Assembly (NCBI GenBank): GCA_016861025.1
Contig: BOKO01000018.1
Location: 1-64,000, forward strand
Length of the DNA stretch: 64,000 bases
Direction of reading: 5' to 3'
Source: Chloroflexota bacterium
GTDB taxonomy: Bacteria > Chloroflexota > Anaerolineae > Caldilineales > Caldilineaceae
Below, one piece after another: positions 1-9,400 of this stretch; within the stretch, counting starts at the first letter, position 1; every line of letters starts with the position of its first letter. A model generated the notes under the pieces. The model saw nothing but the letters and a program-made list of their open reading frames with translations. It searched no databases and was not told where the DNA came from. The position numbers and the translations under genes are program-made.

Positions 1-63
1 TCGATGTAGCATGTCGTTGCCTCCTGGTGTAGACCGGTTTCGCAACTACTATGCTACGGAGGT

Positions 64-97
64 AGCCGCACTTTGACTACTTCAGGGTGCGGCTTTT
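64..97 (+). terminator. intrinsic terminator of a gene upstream of the window
   Basis: A perfect 8-bp stem AGCCGCAC/GTGCGGCT (64-71 with 87-94) with a 15-nt loop is followed by TTTT at 94-97. In the plus orientation this is a plausible intrinsic terminator for a gene ending before the window. The first 60 bases also contain GTAGCAT (6-12) facing ATGCTAC (51-57), so the region may be more structured. Positions 98-196 show no gene. Confidence 0.45.
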
Positions 98-193
98 CCC
101 ACTTTTCGATTTATGACCACGTCTCAACTAAATCGTGAGCTGCTGCACGCGCTGAGTCAGCTTCGTGATGAGCATTGATAGGCTCACATTTGT

Positions 194-230
194 AAAAACG
201 CCGCCTCTTCTGTGCAGAAGAGGCGGCGTT
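194..230 (-). terminator. strong intrinsic terminator of the beta-propeller gene
   Basis: A perfect 15-bp stem (197-211 pairs with 216-230, loop GTGC) is followed on the minus strand by TTTTTACA. It lies 45 bases beyond the stop codon of the minus-strand gene that starts at 1495, the expected place for its rho-independent terminator. Confidence 0.85.
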
Positions 231-274
231 GCAAACGGTGATGAGGCGCGCAATGCGCCGGCAAGCCGGTTGGA

Positions 275-1495
275 TCAGCGATGGCTGATCGAGTGACGAC
301 GCATCGCCAGCGGAACGGTCGTCGGCGCGCTGCCGGCAAGACGGCCGGTCGTCAGGGCGTAGAGCAGCGCCAGCGCAGCCAGCCCCGCCACGATCCAGGC
401 CGTAATTGCCGTCCAGGCGACAGTGGCGACCGGTGCGGCGCTCACTGCGGGCGCTTCGTCGGCGATGACCGGAGCGGCGCCCAACGCCAGCGGCTGGCGG
501 CTGCTCATCGTCAACGCATAGACGGCGCCGGTCTGTCCGGCCAGCGGCAACAGCTCGGCGACAGGCGCTGTAGTGACCGCAGCGAGCGGCTGCCAGGTTG
601 CACCGCCGTCGGTCGTCATGCTCACACCGACCGGCGAATGGTGCACCGTCGTGCTGCCCAACAGGTAGCTGGTCGCCACATAGAGCACGTCCAGTTGCGC
701 CGGGTCGGCGGCGATGGCGTCCACCGCCAGCCGCGAGCCAGGCGTAAAACGCAGCCCGTCGTTCGCCATGCTCCAGGTCAGCCCATCCTGGCTGGTAAGC
801 AGGCCGCGATCGAGCGTGCCAACATAGACCGTGGCCGGATAGCGGTTGACGATCGCCAGCGCGGTCGGCGCGCTGCCCAGGTTGTCAACTTTGCTCCAGC
901 GCATCCCAAGCTCATCGCCGCGATACAGTGCGCCTGGCGTGCGGGCAAAGACCAGCCCGGCGCCAACGCTGTCGGCGGCGATCTGGAGAATCGGCTCATT
1001 CATCATCGTGTGGCCGCCGGCGATCATGCTCGACCCGACATCGCGCAGGCGAAAGACGCCGGCGGTGTCGGTGCCGACAAAGAGCAGGCGGTTGGCTTTG
1101 TCGATGCCCAGGCTGGTGACGCCGCCCACATAGTCATTGCTCAGCGGTGCACGCAACAGCCCGCCTTTGGCGTCCAGCCGATAGACGGCCAGCTCGTTGG
1201 CAGCGCCGACATAGACAACGCCGGGGCGACTGCTATCGAGCGCCACTGCACCGGCGATCACGCCTGCGGGCAGGTCGACTTTGCGCCACTCGCCTGGACG
1301 CCCGGCAAAGAGTTCACCGGCGTCGATGGCGTAGCTAACGCCCGACGGCTGGCTGGCGGCGGCATAGGCGCGCACATTCGCAAGGTTTGCCTTGACGACC
1401 GTCGGTTGACGCGTGTCCAGCGCGCTGACGACGCCGGCAAACACAGCCAGGATCAAGATAGCGGTTGTGGCGATAATAAACACTCTGCGAATCAT
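275..1495 (-). CDS. exported beta-propeller-like protein with a C-terminal membrane anchor
   Basis: The 406-residue product starts with a basic n-region and a hydrophobic core (MIRRVFIIATTAILILAVFA), so a signal peptide or N-terminal anchor is likely. The body (about residues 40-330) holds repeated units with patterns such as GVVYVGAANELAVYRL, RLLFVGTDTAGVFRL, ATVYVGTLDRGLLTSQDGLTW and VSMTTDGGATWQPL. These resemble the BNR/Asp-box and sortilin-type propellers of the sialidase/photosystem-stability-factor fold. A hydrophobic stretch at about 362-382 followed by a basic tail suggests a second membrane segment, giving an extracytoplasmic propeller held to the membrane. The start is supported by AAAGGGG about 6 bases upstream. 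Enzymatic activity cannot be inferred; a role in assembly, binding or cell-surface function is equally possible. Confidence 0.75.
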   Translation of the reverse strand: MIRRVFIIATTAILILAVFAGVVSALDTRQPTVVKANLANVRAYAAASQPSGVSYAIDAGELFAGRPGEWRKVDLPAGVIAGAVALDSSRPGVVYVGAANELAVYRLDAKGGLLRAPLSNDYVGGVTSLGIDKANRLLFVGTDTAGVFRLRDVGSSMIAGGHTMMNEPILQIAADSVGAGLVFARTPGALYRGDELGMRWSKVDNLGSAPTALAIVNRYPATVYVGTLDRGLLTSQDGLTWSMANDGLRFTPGSRLAVDAIAADPAQLDVLYVATSYLLGSTTVHHSPVGVSMTTDGGATWQPLAAVTTAPVAELLPLAGQTGAVYALTMSSRQPLALGAAPVIADEAPAVSAAPVATVAWTAITAWIVAGLAALALLYALTTGRLAGSAPTTVPLAMRRHSISHR

Positions 1496-1842
1496 GATTG
1501 GCCCCTTTCCTTTCGGATGTGCATAGTCTTTCTGCGACCTGATCTCATTCTAGCCAGCCTATGCAGCGTTTGCTTGACCGTTTCGACAAGCAAGTCAGAC
1601 TGAATTCCTACGCTGGCAAGCATCCGTCCCTGTTGTCCTGGCCTGTTGTCCTGGTTTGGACTGTACTCCTGACGCACACCTGTTGCAGCAATCCAAGCAA
1701 CACAGCATCTGTGTCCTGCCGCACAGCCTGTTTTATGCTGCGACTTCAGCATTGGTGACGAAGGAGCACACGCCATTGTTTCAACGCAGATTACAAGCCT
1801 GCGTGATCCATGAATTGCAATTCCCCTCAAACTCGCCCGGAT
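1496..1842. other. gene-free region before the tRNA promoter
   Basis: About 350 bases between the divergent propeller gene and the tRNA-Ala promoter. Short open frames on both strands lack convincing ribosome-binding sites or recognisable products. I see no repeat or RNA gene here. The promoter of the minus-strand propeller gene should lie in the left part, but I found no convincing -35/-10 pair. Confidence 0.4.
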
Positions 1843-1871
1843 TTGACCGCGCGCGCCCCGTCTGTTATACT
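1843..1871 (+). promoter_or_regulatory. sigma70-type promoter of tRNA-Ala(CGC)
   Basis: TTGACC (1843-1848), a 17-base spacer and TATACT (1866-1871) form a near-consensus housekeeping promoter. Transcription would start near 1878, just before the tRNA. Confidence 0.75.
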
Positions 1872-1891
1872 TTTGTTGTTGATGACCTTCC

Positions 1892-1966
<75 letters not shown>

Positions 1967-2001
1967 CGGCTGAACAGGCTGCCTGATAGTATGAGAAAAT
2001 T

Positions 2002-2030
2002 TTGGAGCTATCGGGGTCATACAGTATAAT
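2002..2030 (+). promoter_or_regulatory. promoter of tRNA-Ala(GGC)
   Basis: TTGGAG (2002-2007), a 17-base spacer and a perfect TATAAT (2025-2030) stand 14 bases before the second tRNA. That tRNA therefore probably has its own promoter in addition to possible read-through from the first. Confidence 0.7.
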
Positions 2031-2043
2031 TTGCATAATACAA

Positions 2044-2117
<74 letters not shown>

Positions 2118-2120
2118 CTG

Positions 2121-2152
2121 ACGACCCTTCCATCAAGGAAGGGTCGTTTTTT
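2121..2152 (+). terminator. intrinsic terminator after the tRNA pair
   Basis: An 11-bp stem ACGACCCTTCC/GGAAGGGTCGT (2121-2131 with 2137-2147, loop ATCAA) is followed by a run of six T. It begins 5 bases after the second tRNA. Confidence 0.9.
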
Positions 2153-2187
2153 GCGACAAAGCGTTGCCCTATAGAAAGGATGCTCCC

Positions 2188-2910
2188 TTGACTGTCACCC
2201 GCGAACTGGATCAGCTACGCCCCGTCAAGATGGAACTGGATTATGTCATTTATCCAGAAGGCTCGGTGTTGATCAGTATGGGCAACACGCGCGTGCTGTG
2301 CAACGCCACGGTCGAGGAGAATCTGCCGCGCTGGCTGATGAACTCACGCCAAAAACAAGGATGGGTGACGGCGGAATATGCTATGTTGCCGCGCGCCACC
2401 GAACAGCGCAACCAGCGTGAAATCCAGTATCCAAAGGGACGCACGCAGGAAATCCAGCGACTGATCGCGCGCAGTCTGCGCGCTGCGGTCGATCTCTCGC
2501 GGTTGGGCGAACGTCAGATCGTGGTGGATTGCGACGTGATCCAGGCGGACGGCGGCACGCGCACTGCGTCGATCACGGGCGGCTATGTGGCGTTGGCGTT
2601 GGCGATCAAGCGGTTGGAAAAGCGCAAGGTGATCGGGCCGGGCGTGCTGACGCAGGCAGTCGCCGCAGTCAGCGTCGGCATCGTCAACGGCAAGGCGGTG
2701 CTCGACCTCAACTATTCGATGGATCAAAAAGCCGACGTCGACATGAATGTTGTGATGACCTCGGACGGACGCTTTGTCGAAGTGCAAGGCACAGCCGAAG
2801 GCGAACCCTTCAGCCGCGGCGCGCTCAACGCCATGTTGCTGCTGGCAGAGCACGGCATCCGCCAGCTATTCGAAATCCAGGCGGAGGTCCTGGCGCAGGC
2901 GAAGATTTGA
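2188..2910 (+). CDS. rph: ribonuclease PH
   Basis: A 240-residue 3'-5' phosphorolytic exoribonuclease that trims the 3' ends of tRNA precursors. The family signature is visible throughout: DQLRPV at the N-terminus, PEGSVLISMGNTRVLC, the GWVTAEYAMLPRAT loop, the basic RTQEIQRLIARSLRA helix, DCDVIQADGGTRTASITGG for phosphate binding, and FVEVQGTAEGEPF near the end. I place the start at TTG 2188, seven bases after GAAAGGA (2174-2180), because this yields the compact N-terminus usual for RNase PH. A TTG at 2164 would add eight residues and would lie upstream of that ribosome-binding site. Its place directly after two tRNA genes that lack an encoded CCA fits its role in tRNA end processing. Confidence 0.96.
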   Translation: MTVTRELDQLRPVKMELDYVIYPEGSVLISMGNTRVLCNATVEENLPRWLMNSRQKQGWVTAEYAMLPRATEQRNQREIQYPKGRTQEIQRLIARSLRAAVDLSRLGERQIVVDCDVIQADGGTRTASITGGYVALALAIKRLEKRKVIGPGVLTQAVAAVSVGIVNGKAVLDLNYSMDQKADVDMNVVMTSDGRFVEVQGTAEGEPFSRGALNAMLLLAEHGIRQLFEIQAEVLAQAKI

Positions 2911-2963
2911 AGGGTTGCAAAAGGCGGCTTGCGAGGGAAGAGAACTTGTCAACACCCTCATTC

Positions 2964-3887
2964 TTATCTCATCCGCGCTGTTCGCGCCAGATGCAGCCCC
3001 ACAAAGATCACCACCGCCCCGGCGATCTTGAGCGGCGTCAGCGCCTCGCCCAGAAAGATCGCTGCCCCGATGGCGCCAACCACCGGGATCAGGTTGGTGT
3101 AAAGCGCCGTTCGCGCTCCACCGATCTTCTTGACGCCGTTATTCCAGATGATATAACCGACGACGATCCCAAAGACGGCGGAATAGAGGATTCCACTCCA
3201 TCCCCACCCGTTGACCTGACTCCAATCCAGCCCAACCGCCGCCGGTGCGCCGACCACGATCAACGGCGCAGCGCCAAGCGATGTGGTCATGGCGGTGACG
3301 CGCAGCGGCGTGTAACTTGCCATCAGCGGCGCGGCCAACACGGCATAAAGCGCCCACAAGAACGAGCCGATCAGCACCAGGAGATCGCCCCACAGCGCCT
3401 GCGAATTGAGGGCGACGCCCTCACCACCCTGGATGATCAATGCGACGCCGATGAAGGTCAACACGATCCCGAGCCACGCGCGCGGCGGCAGAAGCTCACG
3501 TCCCAACATGCGATTGATCAGCGCCACGAATGCGGGCGAGGTGGCAATGATCAGCGACGTCGCCGAAGCGGTCGTCATCGACAAGCCGGTCAAAAAGAGG
3601 GGCTGGTAGAAACCAGTGCCGACCATGCCCGCTGCAATGAAGGCAATCCACTCGCGGCGCGGCAAACGCAAGCTGCGCTCCGCTCGCCACAACACCGCCA
3701 GCAACAGCGCGCCGGCGATGACGAAGCGCAATGTCATGAACGCCATCGGCGGAATCTGCGCGTAGGTCGCCTTGACGATCACGGCATTCAAGCCCCAGAT
3801 CATCGTCATGGAAAGCAGAGCAAGATCGATCATGCCAAATCGGGGCGAAACCGGCGAAGCGGCATCGACATCTACGCGATTTGTCAT
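2964..3887 (-). CDS. EamA/RhaT-type drug-metabolite transporter
   Basis: A 307-residue integral membrane protein of the DMT superfamily with two EamA repeats (about residues 20-150 and 165-300), predicted to have ten membrane helices. Visible markers are the opening motif MIWGLNAVIVKAT, PPMAFMTLRFVIAGALLL in repeat 1, and SAVFGIVVGYIIWNNGVKKIG with LIPVVGAIGAAIFLGEALT in repeat 2. It probably exports or takes up small metabolites; the substrate cannot be told. Its ATG is four bases after the DUF58 stop codon, so it is probably translated by coupling as the last gene of the moxR operon. It converges on rph. Confidence 0.9.
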   Translation of the reverse strand: MTNRVDVDAASPVSPRFGMIDLALLSMTMIWGLNAVIVKATYAQIPPMAFMTLRFVIAGALLLAVLWRAERSLRLPRREWIAFIAAGMVGTGFYQPLFLTGLSMTTASATSLIIATSPAFVALINRMLGRELLPPRAWLGIVLTFIGVALIIQGGEGVALNSQALWGDLLVLIGSFLWALYAVLAAPLMASYTPLRVTAMTTSLGAAPLIVVGAPAAVGLDWSQVNGWGWSGILYSAVFGIVVGYIIWNNGVKKIGGARTALYTNLIPVVGAIGAAIFLGEALTPLKIAGAVVIFVGLHLARTARMR

Positions 3888-3891
3888 CGTA

Positions 3892-5172
3892 TCAGCGCGT
3901 TTCTTGATGAAGCGGCGCCGACAGCACAGTGCTCAAATCGTCGTCGCGACGGATACAATAAAGCGGTATGCCCGAAGCCAACAATTCAGCCTGCACGCGG
4001 TCATAGGTGCGTTGCGAGCCAAAGGTGTTTGCATCGATCAAGACCACGACGCTGTTGACGCCGCGACGTTGCAACATCTGCAACGCAGCCACCCAGGATG
4101 GGTCGGCGTCAGGTGTGACCGCGATCAAGGTGTCGTTGCGATTCAGCCGAATGCCGTCGGTCGCCACGAGATCGGCGAAGGGCAGATCACCCACCGCCTC
4201 GACCACCGCCAACGCCTCGAAGAACTTATGAAGCTGGCGCTCACCCCGATCGGACTGCACGAACTCGCGTGTGCGCCCGCGACTGTTCATGCCCACGGCG
4301 CGGTTGCGCAGGATAAAGTAGCGCGCCAGGCTTGCCGCAATCGTCACCCCATATTCGGTCGTCGAAGGTGGGAGTTCCACGCCGGTCTTACGACGCGGGC
4401 GGCTGCTGAAGATCGGTGATTCGGGCGGGCGCGGCGTCCACGGCAGCGCAGCGGCGGCGCTGCTGCACAAGTCCAGGTAAATCCAGACATCGGCAGTCGG
4501 ATCCAGCTCAAACTCCTTGACCATCAGGCGGCGCAGCCGCGCCGTTGTGGGCCAGTGAATGCGGTTGAAACTGTCGCCGGTCACATAGTCGCGAATGCCG
4601 GCCACGCTCGACGTGACCTGATAGGTGCGGCGATGGCGCGCTTCCCCACCAGATAGCTCAGAGACGGACGGCTCGAACGAGGTGATCTCGACTGTCGGCG
4701 GGTAAACGATCACATAGCCGGTGCCGGAAAGTGGGCGTTCGCGTCGGAAAATGCCGAGTGGATCGCCGCTGCGCAATGTCACCGGGCCGAGGCGAAAATG
4801 CCCGCGCTGCATACAGAGCGTTTTGACCAGCCAACGCTGCGTGCCGTTGCGCCGCACTGCGCTGACGACGCGGCTGGCGCTGTGCCAGGGCAGCGTCGAA
4901 AAGTCGTCGATCTCCAGCCATAGTTTGGGCAGAAAGCTGCGGTTCGTAACCTCGAACTGTTCCTCGACATATTGTCCAACCTGGCTGCGCCGCGACCTGG
5001 TGCGCCTTCGTGCGACGACCCCGCGCACGCTATTCCAGGCCCACCAGTAGCTGCCAACGACGATGCCGGTGAGCAGGTACGCCAGGCTGAACGCCAGCTC
5101 ACGCCCGGTGTTCAAGGCGATAATCCAGGCGGCGGCAAGACCGAGCAACAAAAAAATCAGGCGGGAATTCAT
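3892..5172 (-). CDS. DUF58 (vWA-like) protein, partner of MoxR
   Basis: A 426-residue membrane protein with two N-terminal hydrophobic segments (about residues 4-40) and a large soluble part. DUF58 is recognised by GDPLGIFRRERPL and by YVTGDSFNRIHWPTTARLRRLMVKEFE (positions given in part). The C-terminal half resembles a von Willebrand A fold (VWIYLDLC; final segment VNSVVVLIDANTF). These proteins act with MoxR-type AAA+ ATPases, probably as chaperone or assembly partners. I start at ATG 5172 (MNSRLIF). The open frame extends upstream, but that part is a translated intergenic repeat and overlaps moxR. Confidence 0.9.
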   Translation of the reverse strand: MNSRLIFLLLGLAAAWIIALNTGRELAFSLAYLLTGIVVGSYWWAWNSVRGVVARRRTRSRRSQVGQYVEEQFEVTNRSFLPKLWLEIDDFSTLPWHSASRVVSAVRRNGTQRWLVKTLCMQRGHFRLGPVTLRSGDPLGIFRRERPLSGTGYVIVYPPTVEITSFEPSVSELSGGEARHRRTYQVTSSVAGIRDYVTGDSFNRIHWPTTARLRRLMVKEFELDPTADVWIYLDLCSSAAAALPWTPRPPESPIFSSRPRRKTGVELPPSTTEYGVTIAASLARYFILRNRAVGMNSRGRTREFVQSDRGERQLHKFFEALAVVEAVGDLPFADLVATDGIRLNRNDTLIAVTPDADPSWVAALQMLQRRGVNSVVVLIDANTFGSQRTYDRVQAELLASGIPLYCIRRDDDLSTVLSAPLHQETR

Positions 5173-5177
5173 GGAAA

Positions 5178-5236
5178 GCCAATCTCCAATCACCAGTCTC
5201 CAATCTCGCATCAGAGGATTGGAGGCTGGCGATTTC
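5178..5236. repeat. GATTGGAGATT-type palindromic repeat, copy 1
   Basis: Between moxR and the DUF58 gene lie short units CCAATCTCCAATC and CCAGTCTCCAATC facing GATTGGAGGCTGG, so the RNA can fold back. The same units recur near 24161, 52557 and 59150. Confidence 0.7.
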
Positions 5237-6188
5237 AGCGCACGCGCGCACGCGCGCCCGGCACAGCCGTGTGCTGCAGCGTGTCTTCGATCACCTGTCG
5301 CGCCGTGACATTCTTGATGCGCGCCGAAGGATTGACAATCAGCCGATGCGCCAGCGTTGGCTCCGCCAGGCGCTTGACATCGTCGGGAAGCACGTAGTCG
5401 CGACCGTTGATCGCCGCCCACGCGCGCGAGGCGTGATAGAGCGCCAGGCTGCCGCGCGGGCTGGCGCCAAGATAGACGTCAGGGTGGTCGCGCGTGGTCG
5501 TGACCAGATCGACGATGTAGCTCTTGACCAGATCATCGACATAGACGGTGCGAATCGCACGCTGCGCAGCGATCAGCTCATTGGCGGTGACAACCTGGTG
5601 AATGTCCTGGATCGGATGATGATCGCTTTGGCGGTTCAACACGTCAATCTCGTTTGCCTTGCTCGGATAGCCAAGATGGATGCGCATCATAAAGCGGTCG
5701 ACTTGCGCTTCGGGCAGCGGGAAAGTGCCTTCGTATTCGATCGGGTTCTGCGTGGCGAGCACCAGGAAAGGATGTGGAACCGGATAGGTCTCGCCATCGA
5801 CCGTCACCTGCCGCTCTTCCATCGCCTCCAGCAGCGCCGACTGCGTCTTGGGCGTTGCACGGTTGATCTCATCGGTCAATACGATCTGCGCAAAGACCGG
5901 ACCGGGGCGAAACTCGAACTGCTGCGTCTTCTGATTGTAGATGTTGACGCCGGTGACGTCGGTCGGCAACATGTCGGGCGTGAACTGGATGCGGCGAAAA
6001 GAGCAGCCGACGCTCAACGCCAGCGCACGCGCCAGCATTGTCTTGCCGACGCCGGGCACATCTTCGATCAGCAAGTGCCCTTCGCATAACATCGCCAGCA
6101 ATGTCAGCCGCACTTCCTCATCCTTGCCGACGATCACCTGTCGCACATTCTCGGTGACTCGATTGACTACGTTTTGAACTGATTCCAT
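5235..6188 (-). CDS. MoxR-family AAA+ ATPase
   Basis: A 317-residue cytoplasmic ATPase. The AAA_3 core shows Walker A GVGKTMLAR in EDVPGVGKTMLARALA, Walker B VLTDEINRA, sensor 1 LVLATQNPIEYEGTFPLPEAQ, and a lid domain with YLGASPRGSLALYHASRAWAAINGRDYVLPDDV. These motifs are diagnostic of MoxR proteins, which work as chaperone-like ATPases with vWA/DUF58 partners. The downstream gene is such a partner, 62 bases away. I start at ATG 6188 (MESVQNVV); the upstream extension of the frame encodes an Arg/Gln-rich stretch that is the translated GCGTGTTGCGTG repeat. Confidence 0.95.
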   Translation of the reverse strand: MESVQNVVNRVTENVRQVIVGKDEEVRLTLLAMLCEGHLLIEDVPGVGKTMLARALALSVGCSFRRIQFTPDMLPTDVTGVNIYNQKTQQFEFRPGPVFAQIVLTDEINRATPKTQSALLEAMEERQVTVDGETYPVPHPFLVLATQNPIEYEGTFPLPEAQVDRFMMRIHLGYPSKANEIDVLNRQSDHHPIQDIHQVVTANELIAAQRAIRTVYVDDLVKSYIVDLVTTTRDHPDVYLGASPRGSLALYHASRAWAAINGRDYVLPDDVKRLAEPTLAHRLIVNPSARIKNVTARQVIEDTLQHTAVPGARARVR

Positions 6189-6231
6189 GATAGATCGTTT
6201 CGTCCGTTGTTTCTGTTGCCTCGGCGAACTT

Positions 6232-6302
6232 TTTGCGTGTTGCGTGCTACGTGTTGCGCGTTGCATGTTGCGTCAAATGTCTACGTCACGCACCACGCAT
6301 CA
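6232..6302. repeat. GCGTGTTGCGTG-type palindromic repeat, copy 1
   Basis: Upstream of moxR, GCGTGTTGCGTGCTACGTG and related units face TACGTCACGCACCACGC. Related copies are at 50575-50645 and 56620-56683. Confidence 0.65.
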
Positions 6303-6355
6303 TCCTACATTACCCGATCTTGCGCCAGTGGGCAAACAAACCGGTGCAGATACAG

Positions 6356-6385
6356 TTGCTATCATTTTGACAAATGCGCTATAAT
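6356..6385 (+). promoter_or_regulatory. candidate promoter of the glycosidase-like gene
   Basis: A perfect TATAAT (6380-6385) is preceded by TTGCTA (6356-6361) with an 18-base spacer. A TTGACA at 6367-6372 is too close to the -10 to be its partner. The start codon is 63 bases downstream. Confidence 0.4.
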
Positions 6386-6448
6386 CCTTGCCGTAGCATT
6401 GATTACGACAAATTGTTTTTCTTCCCAGCGCACACAAGATTGTCCTAG

Positions 6449-9400
6449 ATGGAACTCAACGAATACCCAAGACCGGCAAACGACACTGGCATCGGCATTC
6501 ACTGGACGGTAGGCTATGCGTCCGCCATCGGCATGGCAAAGCTGCGCGACTTCTGGATTCCAGAACTGAAAGCGATGGGCGTCAAATGGGTCAAGGTGTT
6601 CAACCACGACGGCGCACTCGATTTCTGCGAGCTGCTGCTTGCCGAGGGCATCATGCCGATCGTGCGGCTCTATCGGCCGGCGCCCAACCCTGGCCGACTT
6701 GGCGTCAAGGAGCTGGTGCATCTCGATGCGCTGATCCGCGCCGGTGTGCGCTACTTCGAGTTCAACAACGAGCCGGACGTCGACGCCGAATGGAAAGGCG
6801 GGCGCGTGCCGGTCAACGGATTGGAGTTGACAGTCGAGAACACCATCGCCGCGCTGGAAGTGATTCTCGAACGCGGGGGGATGCCGGCGATCCCTGCGCT
6901 CTCCAACGGCAGCCGCTGGGATCTGGTCGGGCGCATTGTCGCCGCGGGTCGCCGCGATCTTTTTGACGGGCCCGTCTGGCAGGCGATCCACAACTACTCC
7001 CAGAACCGGCCTCTTGACTATCCCTACGACATCGGCAACCAGGAAGGCGGCGCCTTCACCGAGCGTTTCTACCGCGCCGTTGCCTCCGAACCATGGCAAT
7101 CCGACGCCTGGCGCGGGCGCACGCTGGCGGAGGTCAATCGCCTGCGCTATGACCGCCGCAACCCCGGCGCAACCATCGCCGACGACCACGCCTGTTGGCT
7201 TGCCTACGAACACTTCGACGCGCTCAACCGCAAACATCTCGGGCGCAGCATTCCAATCCTTTCGACCGAATGCGGCTACATCGTCGGCGAAGACAGTGAC
7301 CCGCGCTACCCGGCGACAACGCCCGACCTGCACATGGCGCAGACGCTGGAAGCGTGTCGCATCATGATGGGCGTCAGCCAACGCTTCAAACATGCACCCG
7401 ACTACTACTTTTGCACCGCATTCTGGCTGATCGCCAACGAGCGGCTGGGCAGCACGAGCAGTTGGTGGGAAAGTCACGCCTGGTATAGCGATCGCTGGCC
7501 GGGCGGCATGTTGCCGATCGTGCGCGTGCTGCAAGCCGAACCAAAGACTGCGCGCATCCGCGGCGAAGACCTTGCACACATCACGCTGCGCGGCAGCGTG
7601 GCGAATCTGGGCAGCCGTCGCACCTTGCTGCTCGAGCGCGATGGCGTCGAGGTGGAGCACGCCACGCTCGACAGCACCGGCATCTTCGAGTTCCCCGACC
7701 TGCCCGACGGCGTTTATGTGCTGCGCCTGCCTGAAGCCAACTTCAGCGAGGAGGTCACGCTCCAACGCGGTCAGCGTGAGGTGGTCGTGCGGTTGACGCT
7801 GCCTGCACCTGTGGAGTTGAGCGGACGAAGCAGCGTCGGAGGCTATGTCAGCGGCGGCGCCGGCGCAGTGGTGGTGCTGGTGCACAAACAGAGCGGCGAA
7901 GAGTGGGTGACAATGGCGCGCGACGATGGCAGCTATCGCTTCGTCGATCTACCGCCGGGAGAGTACAGCCTGCGCGTCGATCCAGACGGTGCGCATGTCG
8001 AACAATTGACGCTGGACGGACGCAATCAGGCGACGGTTGATCTGGTGCAGGCCGGCTGGGGCTATACAATTGGCGTGGCGGAAAATACACCGGGCATTGG
8101 CGCACTGGTTGTTTCCACACCCGGCTACAAGGGGCTAAAAGTGCAGGTGCATGGCGCTGACGGCGCCAGCGAGGTCTTCGAGACCGGCTCGGCGCCCGAA
8201 TACGGCGCGGCGGCCTGTCGGATCAACGGGCTGGACGAGGGCCACTACATTGTCACCGTCGACAATGCGCCCGATGAGGATGGACGCACCACGCAACTTG
8301 AAGCGCGCGTGCACATCGACCGGCGTTCTGTTCCGCTGGTCGAATTTGTGCGCGGCGTCGTCGCTGAATCGACGCCGATTGCTGAATCGGCGATTGCCGG
8401 GCATGTGCGCGGGGTGCGCGGCGGCCAGCCGCTGCGCATTGCGCTGCTCGACGACCACGCTGGCCGCCGCGAACAGAGCGCGTCGCCCACCGGCGACTAT
8501 AGCTTCGACGCGCTGAGCGCTGGACTCTACACCGTGCAGGTCGTCGGCTATGAAGAAAGCGCCACGGTCGCCGATATTGCACTGGATGGACGCAACCGCG
8601 TCATCGTCGATCTGGCGCTGCCCGAAGAGGTGCGCCCGCCCTTGCTCAACGGCGCCAGCGTCGGCGCAAGCATAATCGAGGCGATTGCGCCCGAAGGCGC
8701 AGGACGCACGGCGCGACTGGTGGATGCAGTTGGCAACGAACGTCGCCAGCCGCTCGATAGCGAAGGCCATGTGGCGTTCGACGGTTTGGCGCCGGGCGTC
8801 TATTCGCTCTTTGTCGAGGGCGGCTATGCGCAGCCCAACCTGGTCGTGGACGGCGTCGATGGCTGGTCGGTCACTTTTGCGCCGCTGATCAGCGTGTGGG
8901 ACGTGACAACAACACGCGGAGGTTCGATGCCAGGCTTCAGCGCCATCTACGTCGAGATCGAAGGGATGCCCAATCATCCCGTCCACATCTATCATGGCGA
9001 AGAGGACGAGTACACGCTCCCGACGCGTTCAAAAGCAGAATTGGGCGCCTTCGGCGTTGAGTTCAAACCGCTCGGCCCCGGCGTCTATCGGGTGGAGCCG
9101 GATGGGCTGGGGGTCTGGACAACAGTCGAGCTGACAGGATTGGAATCGATGCGCGTCAGTTTTCGCCGTAAACAAGAGCCAGTCGGCCCCAATAAAATCG
9201 AAGCGGTGCACCCGTTGCCTGCCGCCGAGCCGGATGCTTCGGCAGAGACCACCCGTGCGACCTATCTCTATATCTCCTCCCTCCCCACCTCCCTCGAATC
9301 TTTTGTCAACCTGTTACACCTGGCTGCAAGCCAACAGCCACAGATCGGCAGCGATCCGGCGGCGGCGGCGGCAGCCGATCGCGTCCTGCTCCTCGACGCG

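Noticed and set aside
281..1603. 440-codon plus-strand ORF
   Set aside because: Antisense shadow of the propeller gene: Arg/Gln/His-rich, no ribosome-binding site, no recognisable family.
1492..1830. 112-codon minus-strand ORF upstream of the propeller gene
   Set aside because: No ribosome-binding site or recognisable sequence; overlaps the start of a better supported gene.
2529..4058. 509-codon plus-strand ORF
   Set aside because: Overlaps rph and the EamA gene in other frames; its composition is typical of GC-rich shadow translation.
5173..5421. Upstream extension of the DUF58 protein
   Set aside because: It is the translation of a palindromic repeat and of the moxR 3' end in another frame.
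6367..6385. TTGACA followed by TATAAT as a promoter pair
   Set aside because: Only 7 bases separate the two boxes, far from the 16-18 needed. I paired the -10 with TTGCTA 18 bases upstream instead.
6362..7885. 507-codon minus-strand ORF
   Set aside because: Antisense to the glycosidase-like gene, with no start signal or family match.
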